From Trissonchulus latispiculum (taxonomy: Eukaryota > Nematoda > Enoplea > Enoplida > Ironidae), in contig JASAND010018054.1 in assembly GCA_030248195.1 (NCBI GenBank), positions 1 to 64,000 on the forward strand: 64,000 bases of DNA, written 5' to 3'. The notes beneath the pieces were generated by a model. It was not told the origin of the DNA and did not search any database. It saw only the letters and a program-made list of their open reading frames with translations. Made by a program: the position numbers and the translations under genes. The stretch's first letter is position 1; every line of letters starts with the position of its first letter. Of this stretch, positions 1-11,100 are shown piece by piece.

Positions 1-310
1 TTGAGTTGTATAATCGATCAGTGGAAAACCAAAACGGGAATTGGATGCTTTTCAAAATCTTTCACTTCCACGATTTATTCTAGAGCACTTTCAGAAGCTG
101 CCAATTATCGATCTTGCATTGCCCACACGTTATGAAAGCAAAACAAAACTTGTAAATACTCGTATATATTGAAACCGTTATATAGTCATAAAATAAACTG
201 AAGGCGTTGAGTACAATTATATACTTACAAAACAGGAAAGGAAACAAAATAGAAGACACTTTAAGAGACAAAAGTGCTGTCACAGGGGGGCCCCGGGCCC
301 TCCGGCCCCT
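1..310. other. Unassigned sequence at window start
   Basis: AT-rich sequence with no recognisable coding region. The right part (about 280-310) is a C/G-rich strip leading into the transposon-type terminus at 311-328. An open frame on the minus strand covers part of it, but it runs through that terminus and looks like translated repeat. Confidence 0.4.
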
Positions 311-328
311 CCCCTGGATCCGCCACTG
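311..328 (-). mobile_element. hAT-like terminal inverted repeat end
   Basis: CCTGGATCCGCCACTG at 313-328 is the reverse complement of CAGTGGCGGATCCAGG. From general knowledge this is a common terminus of hAT-superfamily non-autonomous elements in invertebrates. The G/C-rich sequence inward of it (about 285-312) fits such an element ending here. The partner terminus would lie at lower coordinates and was not found, so it is either outside the window or decayed. Confidence 0.45.
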
Positions 329-624
329 CCTCTCCCCCCTAAAATGGGGTCCAAACTCCAAACAAGTGGAAAAATGCTAAATTTTTTGCAAAAATTTTTG
401 CAATTTTTCAAAAATTTTCTAAAAAATTCTTTAGAAACAGTTAAAAACGCTAAAAAAATAGGTTTTAAAACGCAATACGAGTGGTTTTTTTAGATTTATG
501 TCGAAAATCGTCGATTTTATGTCCAAAAAGGGCCATTTTTAGCTGAAAAAAATTTGGCTAGTTTTTTTAAAATTTCCGATTTTTGTGACCCCCCCCAACC
601 CCAATCCAGATTTGGACTTTTTAC

Positions 625-1526
625 CATAGTTTCCCTGGAACTTTGGGTCTGGGGGAGGGGGTAAATCCTGGCCGACCTCCGAAATGTGATGGGGGTACCC
701 CCCCCCCACCCCCCCCCCCCCCAGAATTCGGACCTCAGAAATTTCGAAAAATGGCCAAAAAATGCAAAATTTTCTGTAATTTAGCCATAGGTGTACCTTG
801 AGAAATCGTTGGGGGAGGGGGTAGCCGAAATTAGGGTGGGTGGGGTCAGCCGTTTAGAGGTGGGGTGGGGTCCGGAAAAATCGAATTTGGGGGGGTAAAA
901 AATTTTTTGGTCAAAAATTTAGAAAAAATTCGCGAATTTGCTAAAAAAGCGTTATTTCCAACTAAAAATCAAAAATATTTCTTCATTTTTGCTCATTTAT
1001 TCGAAAAAAACTTGAATTTTTTGCAAAAATTTCGAATTTTTTCAAAAAATTTCGAAATTTTACTAATTTTGAGGCAAAATTTTCAAAATTTTGAGGGTGG
1101 GGTCTGGCAAATTTGGGTGGGTGGGGTCTGGGATTTGGCTATTTGGGGGTGGGGTCTGCCTCCAAAATTTCTAGGGTGGGGTCGGCACTTTTCCATTTGG
1201 GGGAGGGGTTCCCCCCCCACCCCCCCCCAGGTACACCTATGAATTTAGCCCTTTTTTCATCAAAATAAGGCTTGTTCTTAACGTTTTAGGTGTTTTTGCA
1301 CCGTCTTAAAGCGATTTTTTAAAATTTTTCAAAAAATGACCATTTTTCGACCAAATTTAGCTAACTTTTTGGGTCCAAAAATCGTTGGGGGGGTTCGGGG
1401 GGGGGGGGGGGTAGCCAAAAGTTGGGGGAGGGTAAGTCAAAAAATCTGGGGGGGGGGGTAAATTTGGTCAAAAATTTTTGGGGGGATACCCCCCCCCCCC
1501 CCCCCCCCCCCCCAAAGGAAACTATG
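625..1526. mobile_element. hAT-like non-autonomous element with 8-bp TSD (outer)
   Basis: The left end begins CATAGTTTCCCTGG (625-638) and the right end finishes CCAAAGGAAACTATG (1512-1526), so the termini are inverted repeats of CATAGTTTCC. An exact 8-bp duplication, CTTTTTAC, flanks it at 617-624 and 1527-1534. An 8-bp TSD with ends starting CA fits the hAT superfamily. The 902-bp body is non-coding, rich in poly-G and poly-C runs, and is interrupted by a second element at 786-1241. The open frames across the G/C runs are not genes. Confidence 0.8.
786..1241. mobile_element. hAT-like non-autonomous element nested in the previous one
   Basis: The termini are perfect 13-bp inverted repeats, CATAGGTGTACCT (786-798) and AGGTACACCTATG (1229-1241). 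An exact 8-bp duplication, AATTTAGC, flanks it at 778-785 and 1242-1249. The interior carries degenerate G-rich repeats of the type GGGTGGGGTCTGG. It sits wholly inside 625-1526, so it inserted later. Its terminus resembles the outer element's (CATAG start), suggesting a related transposase source. Confidence 0.85.
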
Positions 1527-1552
1527 CTTTTTACCAGCCCCCCCAACCCAAA

Positions 1553-2325
1553 CAGGTGGTACCACGGTTTTTTTTGCGTAAAATACTGCGTATTTACGCA
1601 GTCGAGCTTAAAAATACGCAGTCAAAAACTAAAATACGCACCGAAATACGCAGCCGAAAAATTCGGTAGTAGGAATTTCTAGAGTGCTCTAAATTAATTT
1701 CTTGAGACAATTTACCGTAGTTTGGGCTCTGGCTTCTTCTAGGGGGCTTCCGCCCCCCAGACCGCCCCGCATATCTCTTCGATTCTCCTTGCGTCTACAG
1801 TTGATTATACTTTCTGCCTAATCCCACGTTGTACCATGCGAGGCTTTTCTTTCTATTTGATTTGATATAGTATATAAATTGAAATCTTAAATATGTGTTC
1901 AATCAAGGGAACAGTAACTCTATTTGTCTAACCAAATATTGGCTTAACTATTAAACAGTTCAAGGCAAAGAAGTCAAAGTTTTAAGATCAAATTTACTCC
2001 GAAATTTAAAATTTTCTTCAACTTCTGGGGGGCTGCGCCCCCCAGACCCCCTGCGTATCTATTTTTCGTCACCTATTCATTCATACTCTTACACCACAGA
2101 GATAGCACGCAATTTAAACTCGAGCTAAGATTCTTAACGTTGTTTAAAACTCTTAAAAACAGCATTAATTCGACGGTAAATGCGTTTATTGCTTTTATAA
2201 CGTTGAGAAGCGATTTTTGTAATTTTACGCAGTCGAAACTAAAAATACGCACTCGAAAACAAAAATACGCAAAATTTACGCAGTTCCGATTTTCAAAAAA
2301 AACCCTGGGTGGTACAACACCTATG
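1553..2325. mobile_element. Candidate TIR element with subterminal TACGCA repeats
   Basis: GGTGGTACCACGG followed by a T-run (1555-1575) faces an imperfect inverted counterpart, a short A-run then CCCTGGGTGGTACAACACC, ending near 2325. Both ends carry clustered TACGCA hexamers (about 1580-1660 and 2225-2285), about nine in total. Subterminal hexamer repeats are typical transposase-binding arrays. No matching target-site duplication was found, so the boundaries and class are uncertain. The middle (about 1690-2140) is non-coding and contains two copies of a GGGGGCTxCGCCCCCCAGACC strip near 1743 and 2028. Confidence 0.4.
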
Positions 2326-2844
2326 AGTTATGACTATGTGGCAATGCCAGCCAGTGACATTTCCCCCATCCAAAGCAAAGCATCATAAAGCCAAGCAGTA
2401 TTCTGGAAGTTAATACGTAAAAATTAAAACTGATTACAGTGCAGCGCAAACATTAATTTCACAAAATTTGTAGGTGTCATGGGATGTGTATGCTTTAGCT
2501 AGAAAATTGCGCAGAATAAAAAAAATTATCGTCAGTAAGGATCTCCTCCACTACATGTACTGGGTCATAGATTTTATGCTCAAGACTGCCCACGTTAGTG
2601 GTGCGGACGCGACCAGAACTACTGCAAATGACACTCCTACAAAGTTAGCACAATAGAGCATGTTTTCGCAGCTAAATCCTCCTTGATGTTGCTTTATTGT
2701 TGTTCTGGAATTTTGATTATCATGAGGCCACATTTTACACAAACTTTAAACCTGTTGAAATTAAACACGCTGGAAGCAATTTTACGAAATCAAATTTTCA
2801 GACTACATCAGTCGTTGAACTGTTGCACTTTCTTTAGCTCCGAC
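2326..2844. other. Intergenic, nothing recognised
   Basis: Short open frames of 60-85 codons occur on both strands, but none shows a recognisable domain or a plausible start and codon context. No repeat terminus was found here. Confidence 0.4.
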
Positions 2845-2848
2845 TTAA

Positions 2849-3767
2849 GGGGGCGCTTCCATTACCGGGACCGGCTCTCCTGCATTCAATTCTCAACCAA
2901 TCTCTTTCAAATTTTCAGCAACGATAGTTGGTGTTAAGTACTAGTAATTTGCTGAGTTTGAAAAATTTATTGCTTGGCTTGCAACTTACACAAGAGGGAT
3001 AATTTTAAATTTTCAAAATGGTGTCACTCATTAACGGCTAAATAAAAGTAGCTCAAATTTTGCACAAATCTATAAACGGACCTAATGCAGGGGCACTTTT
3101 TTCATTTTTTTGATTTGTGCAATTTTGAGTATTTTATAAATGTCCAAAAACTTTAGAAGTCGATATCTTACGGAATTTAAGGTTTAAACAAAAAATGAAA
3201 AAAGTGCCCCTGCGTACCTCTTTAATAAACGTACATGCAAAATTTGAGCAACTTTGGTCGAAGCATTTATGAGAAAGTTAAATTGGAAAATTTCGCACTA
3301 ATTGCTTTTGTTTTGCACATATATTATGATTTTAATAAGTTGCATAGTGCATTTTATAAAATAATAAACAAATCCAACACAAAAGCATCATGAAATATCC
3401 TTTAGAATTCATTTTCGAACTGTTAGTTTTTACTTTGCTAAACGAAATGAGAATGGTCAACGTAAATTTGCCAATTATTCAACCGCCTGTAACTTTTGAT
3501 AGAAACCACGTGCAGAAGTGATATGCACATCGTTGTAAAGCTCTTTTTATGCTCTTTCACATAGTGCATTCGAATTAATCGTTTGGGGCTTTAATAAAAT
3601 TTCGATTTTTTAAGCCATAATTGTAGCTAGCCAAGCAGATGGTCTCAGTTACTGAAATTTTGTCAAAACATGCCCCGCCAACCAAATTAACTTCAGTTGG
3701 GATTTCTTTAAAATTGAGCAATCGGTCCAAATTTTACATCAATAATCCCGATAATGGAAGCGCCCCC
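2849..3767. mobile_element. TTAA-flanked (piggyBac-like) non-autonomous element
   Basis: Inverted termini start GGGGGCGCTTCCATTA (2849 onward) and match over 22 bp with one mismatch at the right end (3746-3767). TTAA flanks it directly at 2845-2848 and 3768-3771, the diagnostic target duplication of the piggyBac superfamily. An internal inverted repeat built on GCAGGGGCACTTTTTTCAT (near 3086 and again inverted near 3197) adds a hairpin. The 919-bp body is non-coding, so it is a MITE-like derivative. Confidence 0.75.
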
Positions 3768-3771
3768 TTAA

Positions 3772-4791
3772 GTGCCTTTGAACTGGAATCTCAAGACGTT
3801 TGCGATGACATACGTTGTTGATGCTAAATGCTGTATGGTGTACCACGAATTACATTATCAGAAATTAAAAGTAAGAATAACTTTACATTACGGAAGCAAA
3901 GCACTGAAATCTATGTATTAAAATTACGATTTAGTAAAGCACAATTTCTGTTTATATTTCATCAATAACACAAACCATGAAATTCTTTGTAATACAATAC
4001 TATATATTAATACTGTTTCAGCTTCATATACCATTGTAAATATCACTGTTCGAGTATGATAGTCAAACATGGGTATGTAAAAATCAAATTAAATGGAAAA
4101 TGGCATAATCAATTCAACTTATTGTGGATTGTGATCCATGGCTGGAGCACCAGATGTGCTCATTGTGCATAATGTGTCAGTAAGTTCCTGAATTAGCGTA
4201 ATGCAACGTCCAAGCAACTAAAAATATTGTCGTATTATTACTAGAGTTGCCGGTCAATTTAAAACGTTCAGAAACTCAAAATAGGGACATAGGGTTAGAT
4301 TTCGGCAAGAAAATAAGATTAGAATTGACACTACAACTCAACCTGATTAATTAATAACGAGCGAAAAATTGGCAGAATGTAAGGAGTAGGAATAATCAAC
4401 TGATAAAACTAATATGGAGGTTTTGTTAGCCTTCCCATGTCTTAAGGTGGTAGTACCACTACTGGGATTTTCTACATAATTTTTCCATGGATGAAGCAAT
4501 CTTGGCTAAACAATGAGTAGAGCAAGTCTGGTTGGCAAGCTGTTTTATTATGCAAAGTATTTTTGTCAGAGAGTGCATAATTGGCTAGCTACCATCCTGG
4601 CTTCGCGCATGCGCAAACAATTAAAATTTTATTTAAGCTTTATATATAAAAGTTTACTCCACCATGTGAAACAGCACAAAATGGGCTTTAAAATGATGAG
4701 CATATACCTTCAGTATGTGGTTTCTATCAAAAGTTACAGATAATTTTACATATACGTTACGTATAGAAAGTTATATATACGTACGTTACGT
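3772..4791. other. Intergenic, nothing firmly recognised
   Basis: AT-rich sequence without a supported gene. TTAAGGTGGTAGTACC at about 4443 resembles the terminus of the TTAA-type element at 41654-42661 and may be a decayed end. The right edge (4750-4791) is a TACGTA-rich strip abutting the LTR-like repeat. Confidence 0.4.
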
Positions 4792-5178
4792 TCTAAACCT
4801 ATCCTAATCAAACATAAGGCAATGTTGGCGGACAAAGTACTTTATTGTACAACTTACGTTTTAATCAGCGTGAATGATGAACACAGCAAATACAGAATAT
4901 AAGGCCTAATGGCCGACCACTCGGTACAAGAGATAATCACACACTGACTAGATCTGCGGTTAAGCTATCTTTTATATAAGCAAAATGGTTGCTGTTTGAG
5001 ATGATTAGGTTGATCGGTTGTTACAAAGTTTGTAGAATCGCAGACCGTAATTGCTAGTTTTTCACAATGATAATTATTCTTCTTACAGGTCAGATCCTTT
5101 TTCAGGGTTGGCTCACCGTAACGAGACGGAATTTCCCCGAAACAAATGTTACTCGGATCCGAAGAGTAAGTTGTCAAA
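4792..5178 (-). repeat. LTR-like direct repeat, left copy (3' LTR of A)
   Basis: 387 bp, about 98% identical to 16934-17321. Read on the minus strand it begins TTTGACAACTTACTC and has a TATA-like GCTTATATAAAAG about 210 bp in. It then has an initiator-like TCAGT and a polyadenylation signal AATAAA near the end, which is the order expected of U3-R-U5. It lacks canonical TG...CA ends as aligned. Confidence 0.7.
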
Positions 5179-8138
5179 GTCAAAGTAAGCAACCGTTAAG
5201 AAGTCCTGGCGCTTTTACTGCCCATGAAAGAAACGTAACTTCAAAACTAAGCCAAGCGACTTACAAAAGAAAGTACAGAGTTTAAAGAAAAGTTTGGTAG
5301 CGAGTTGGTAGTCAAATGCAGGCTAATCGAAACTGGGGATTAACTGCTGACTTACACGTAACTTGATAACATTTTAAACGATACTGCGATTCAAATTTAG
5401 ATAATGAAAAGAGAGTAAGTATAAATCGAAAGTAGAGAATCGAGACCCCATATGAAAAAAGTGTACCCTTAAGCCTCTATGGTTAGAAAACCCCAAGCAC
5501 GCAACTCATCCCAACACACAAAACTATCACTCCAACAATTATAATCCGGATTTAACAGTACAGTCAATAAATTTCTATACATGGAGTAAATATGACAGTT
5601 TATACTGTACAACAAGGTTTCAAAAGATAATATAGGACATAGTATCTGTACAGCAAGATTCAAGAGATTAAATATGACATTTATAGTAAACAACAAAATT
5701 GCAAATTCCTAGCTAAACAGATATGATAGAGAACAATGAAAAACTACAAGTAATTCTATACAACGAAATTGACTAACTATTAAGTAACTAACAACAAAAT
5801 AGAATGACAAAGCAGAAAAACTATACATATTCTAATAAAGAAAACAACTTCAAACAAAAACAACAGGATTACAGGTTCATGTATTGAAAGCCCAGACAGA
5901 AACTGCCGTTTACAGCACAACCCGTCTTAGCTCAACTCTTAGCCCTTGGCTTAAAGCCCTTATCTCGGAATTGTGCAATAGCAAATAGCAGTTTAAAGAA
6001 AGTACAAGAATCCCAATAAATTTCAAAGAGAATTTCAAATAGACTTTCAAACAACAATAATACATAGATACATCCTAATAAGTCCTCACAATAATAAACT
6101 AACAATAGATTATCAACTTCTCAATGTTTTCAATGTTTTTGTTATCGTTTCACCCCGCGCGAAAGAAATGAGTTCCTACGAATTCCACAAAACAAAATCT
6201 AGCTAAACAAAAACAAACAAAATCTAAACAGACAAACAAATATAAACAGTACAACAAGACAAAAATTCAGGCAAGCTTTTAAGGCTAAAGTTTAAAGAGA
6301 ATAGAAAAATTTTAAAGACAAGAATACTATAAAAATGACTATAACAATAAATGACAAACAATTATGAATATGAAATATGACTAATATAAGGTAGATGATG
6401 GTAAGGTAGTGGTATGGCTACTGTGGGGCACCGGCCCTCGAGCCTGGTCGGAAGGCTACTACGGGGCACCGGCCCTCGAGCCTGGTCGGAAAAGTGGTAG
6501 CACCGACAACTTGCACCGTTCAAAGCACCGTTGAAAAACACTATTGAAAGAGCCGTAAAGCTGAAACACAAAGGGGGTTAGACAAACATTTATAAAGAAT
6601 ATTCGTACTTGTAAACTTGAGATTTAAGATTTGCGTCAAGAATTTTATAGTTAGGATAAGCGCAAGATAGAAAAAATTCGACGTTTACAGAGATTACGTT
6701 TGTACAGAAAAAGTAGAAATTCACTCCAAAAGAGAAAAACTATGTTACACCGTCATTTCACTTTAGCTTTTATGAGGTATGTTTAAGCAAAAATACAAAC
6801 TAACTCTAATCCACTATGTCAATACACCAAGCATGAACCTATTTCGCTATGAAGTGTGGCTTGCCGAAGCATAATTACAAAAGAATACAAAAACAACTGT
6901 ACAGCAAATAAACTACATAAGAACTAACTCAATATTTTTGGATTTTTAGAGTTTTTAGATTAATATACGGCAAAGATTAAGCGAAAAATACGAAACAAAA
7001 TGCCAAAATGGAAATATCAAAGTTAGAATGCAAAAGTATATCTGTACACGAACAAAACTTCAAAAATAATACTGTAAAGATTAAATACCACAAATTAGAA
7101 AATAGATAGCAAGCCAAACTTCAATAATAGTTAAATTCTTCATTTAAACGTATCTGAGGCGTTTTAGGTATGAACGTATTAATAAGCCTCTATTAATTCC
7201 TTCTTTCTTTCTGGTTAACCATCATATGTACGGTGTGTACTGGTTAACTGACAAACTTTGCTTGCTTTTCAATAAATTCTGAGAATTCCAATAATTCCGA
7301 TAAGATAAACAGACAAAAATACAGGTTAGGAAAAAAACTGAACGTTAGCTTTCAACAAATTCTGGTTAAACGACTGGCAAAAATACAAAACAAAAAAATT
7401 ACTGCGAAAAGTAGAAAATTGAAAGTAAAAAATGAAAAAAAAAGAAAAATGAATGAAACCATGCTACCATCACGACAAAAACACGACGTAGAGACCTACG
7501 ACATGCGCTTTTGTGTGGCAGCTACGCACTAACTCGAAGATGGCCATACAAGTTGCGCGTAATGATGATGTTGAGAGCCCAGTGACCAGAGTCCTAATCA
7601 AAGCGCGGTGTTACAATGCGCCGGGATTCCGCATTAAACCTCACATACTGCAAACGCTTTTTCCTTCCTGTGCTAACCATACTTCTCTAGCAATACGCAT
7701 TAAGTCCATCACGATATATCTCGCTTGTTGCATTTCCTGTAAAATCGGCAGGCGTTTCAACATTTCCTCCAAAATGAAAATAGACTTGATGCCTTATTTT
7801 TGGCAATACTCATTGATTTCCAATTGCTGCCGTAGTAGATATTCTGAGATTACAATTGGCTTCAACATAACAAGCTGTGCTATTTCAGTCAATGCTCCTT
7901 CTGAGAATTCACAAGAACAAAATTAAACTAGATTCCTTCCATCAGCTGACTATGCCTTCTATCTGATATTCATTAAATAAGTGATGAACAATATGCACAA
8001 AAAAGTCACTCTCTTCACCGATCTTTCTAGCTGATTCTTCCCCTTTAGCTTGCTGTTGCTGAGCTTCTTTCTCCAAAGCTTCCATTACTCTGTTTAGGCA
8101 TCCTTTTCCAAAATTGTGATGATGATAGAATCTACGAA
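5179..8138 (-). other. 3' non-coding part of element A
   Basis: About 3 kb between the pol stop and the left LTR-like repeat. It is rich in AAACAAAC-type runs on the plus strand and has no credible env-like ORF. It contains a 38-bp tandem duplication at 6416-6491. A short lysine/glutamine-rich frame on the minus strand just beyond the pol stop (starting about 8086) breaks after fewer than 20 codons. An open frame on the plus strand at 7513-7926 has no recognisable domain. Confidence 0.5.
6416..6491. repeat. 38-bp tandem duplication
   Basis: Two adjacent copies of a GC-rich 38-bp unit containing GGGGCACCGGCCCTCGAGCC, with periods starting at 6416 and 6454. They differ by two bases. The surroundings are AT-rich, so the unit stands out. 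Its origin is unknown. Confidence 0.8.
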
Positions 8139-11100
8139 TTAATTTTCTCTAAAGTACAAAGTGCACATAGGATGCTTGTCTTTCGAACATATTAACATAT
8201 AATACGATACTAAGGTGACTGTAGCATGGGGAAAAGGGATTACACGGAAAGAGTCCGTTGGATAATTGGAAGACTGGTGCAAGGAATGGTGTTGCGAATT
8301 ATTTGCAGTAGTGGAAGTAATAGTGCATTCTTGATTGTGATTTGATGTAGTCTCTTCCGCTTCCATTTCTAAACCTTGCAACTGTCGTTGCACTACAATA
8401 GGATCTTCAGTAGTTGCTTGAATTTGTTCTGTTTGGTCTTTTTCAGTGGGTTTTAATTCACAATGACGGACAATTACATCATCATTCGTAGCTACAGCAT
8501 CACTGTTATCATAGGTACGCACAATATTATCATCACCAAGAGCAGTTGGATCGTCAACATCAATTTCCAACTCCTCAAGGGTTTCGGGATCTATATCGGG
8601 CAACAACTTTAAACGATTTACATGAATGACTTTACTAATGTCTCCCGTTTTCATATTACGTAAACGTACATTCTGATCAGATAAAACTTCAGTTATCCTA
8701 TAGGGTCCGTCGTACTTAGGAGCTAACTTAGCCATTCTACCTGTTGGCTGAGGTACTTGCGTAATATTCCGCATTACAATTTGTCCCACTTCAAAATTCT
8801 TTATACGTACACGTTTATCGTATCTTTGTTTAACAAGTTCCGCTTTATCAGCTATAATTTGAGCTGTAATGTGCCAGTTTTCCGTCAACGTACGAATTAA
8901 AGAAGTCTTGTAATTTACTAAAGAAGTTACTGGCTTATCCAAGTTTTCAAACAACAAATCCTCCGGAACTTGTGCATCTCGACCAAACAATAGAAAATAA
9001 GGAGTATCCTGAATAGTTGAATGCAATGAAGTCCTATAGGCATGCATAGCAAAAGCAAGTTTAACGTCCCAATCACGCTGATCAATATCTACGTACTTTT
9101 TAACAATCTCCCGTATAGTACCATTTACCCGTTCCACTAGGCCGTTAGACTGAGGATGATACGCAGTTGTACGTAATTTCTTCGTACCCATCAATTTAAA
9201 CAAAGCAGTAGTTACTTCAGCTTGAAAATTTGGACCTTGATCCGATATCACCTCAGTAGGTACCCCGTACCGCAAAATAAATTCATTCAAAAACACACGT
9301 ATTAAAGTTTCGGCCTTTTCATTTCGTAAGGGCCATGCTTCTGCCCAACGGGTAAGTTGATCAATTACAACCAAAACACAAACATTCTGCTTTTTACTAA
9401 TCGGGAAATGCATAACGTCAACATAAACCCTTTCAAATGGTTTAGTAACTGGTGGATAAATTTTCATAGGAGCTTGAGGGTTCCTCGGGCCTATCGTAAA
9501 TCTAGCACAAACAATACAATTACGTATAAACAACTTAACATCCGTAAGTAAATTAGGCCAATAATATCTAGTCGCAACTTTATAGTGAGTTTGAGGTACA
9601 CCCTGATGACCACCAGTATCTATTGCAGAATGATACTGTTCAAGAATATAATTTCGAAACTTTCTAGGGACACAAGTTAAACGAGCAGAACCCTTTTTAC
9701 GTCTCTCGTGAATATCAGTTCGATATCGATAAAGCATGCCGTTTTTCAATTCAAAATCGGATTGACCACGTATTAAAGTCCAAGTCAGGTCATCCTTAGG
9801 CAATGTGCCTTTTTCAAGATATTCAATAAAAGGACCAAAATCAGAATCAACTTTTAGTGCTTGAGACCACTCATCATCAGAATATTTTTCAATCATGCAC
9901 ACTGGCGGAAACATATCTTCGGTTACGTCAAACTCGTCAGATACATACTGAAATTTATTATTAGATGTAATAAGTTCACTTTCACCTTCAGCGCGGTCGA
10001 CGTTCGAATCAACGACAACTGGTTGAGGGTTACGTGAAAGACAATCAGCTACAGGATTATCTACGCCTTTTCGATGTTGAGTCTTGAAACGAAATTCTGA
10101 CAATGCGATAGCCCATTTAGCGATTCTAGTATAGCCTTGATTTTTGGCATTTGCAAAAATGTATTTAAGGGCTTCGTTATCGGTATATAAAGTAAATTCT
10201 CGATGGCGTAGATAATGCTGAAAATGCTTACAAGACCACACAACTGCAAGACCTTCCAATTCCACAATTTTATAGCGTTTTTCAGCACCGACTAAAGCTC
10301 TACTAGCATAAGCTATGGGTTTAGGCTTTTTCTCACCTGGTTGGTCCTGTTCTAAAACTGCACCAAGACCGACGACACTAGCGTCTGTTGTTAAAATAAA
10401 CGGTTGTTCCCAATTTGGATACGCGAGAACTGGTGCATTTATCAAAGCCTGTTTCAAATTTTCAAAAGCAATTTGACATTGATCATTCCAATGAAAACCT
10501 TCATCCTTTTTCAATAGATTATTCATTGGTGCTGCAATTGAACTGAAATTACGTATAAATCGCCGATAGTATCCAGCCATACCCAAAAAACCACGCAATT
10601 GCTTAATAGTAATAGGTACTGGAAAATTCTTTACCGCAGTCACTTTACGTGGGTCAGTCTCAATGCCCTTTTCGGAAATAAAGTGACCAAGATATTCGAC
10701 CTTTTTGCGGAAAAACACGCACTTTTTCATTTTGAGTCGCAAACCATGGTCTGAAAGCTTTTGGAAAACTATTTCAAGCATTTTCAAATGATGGTTTTCA
10801 TCGTTAGATGGAATCAGTAAATCGTCAATATAAACTGGCAATTCAGTAAAAATTCGTTCCATAATTCTTTGAAATGTTGCAGGGGCATTGGTCAAACCAA
10901 ATGGCATGACATTAAAATGAAAGAGTCCCATATGTGAAATGAATGCGGTTTTTTCCTTATGGGGAGGAAACATTTCGATTTGCCAATAGCCGCTATTCAA
11001 ATCCAATGTAGAGAAAAACTTCCCTTTACTAAACATATCTAAAATTTCATCGATTTTTGGTAAAGGGTAGCGGTCTTTTCGTGTGATTTTATTTAGTTGT

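Noticed and set aside
865..1682. Open frames across G- and C-runs
   Set aside because: They are translations of homopolymer-rich MITE sequence with defined termini and TSDs.
7513..7926. 137-codon open frame on the plus strand
   Set aside because: It lies in the 3' non-coding part of element A, opposite to its transcription, with no recognisable domain and mixed composition.
7942..8086. Short minus-strand frame after pol of element A, starting MEALEKEAQQQQ
   Set aside because: A run of five G shifts the frame and a stop follows after fewer than 20 codons. It was considered as a small accessory ORF but is not intact.
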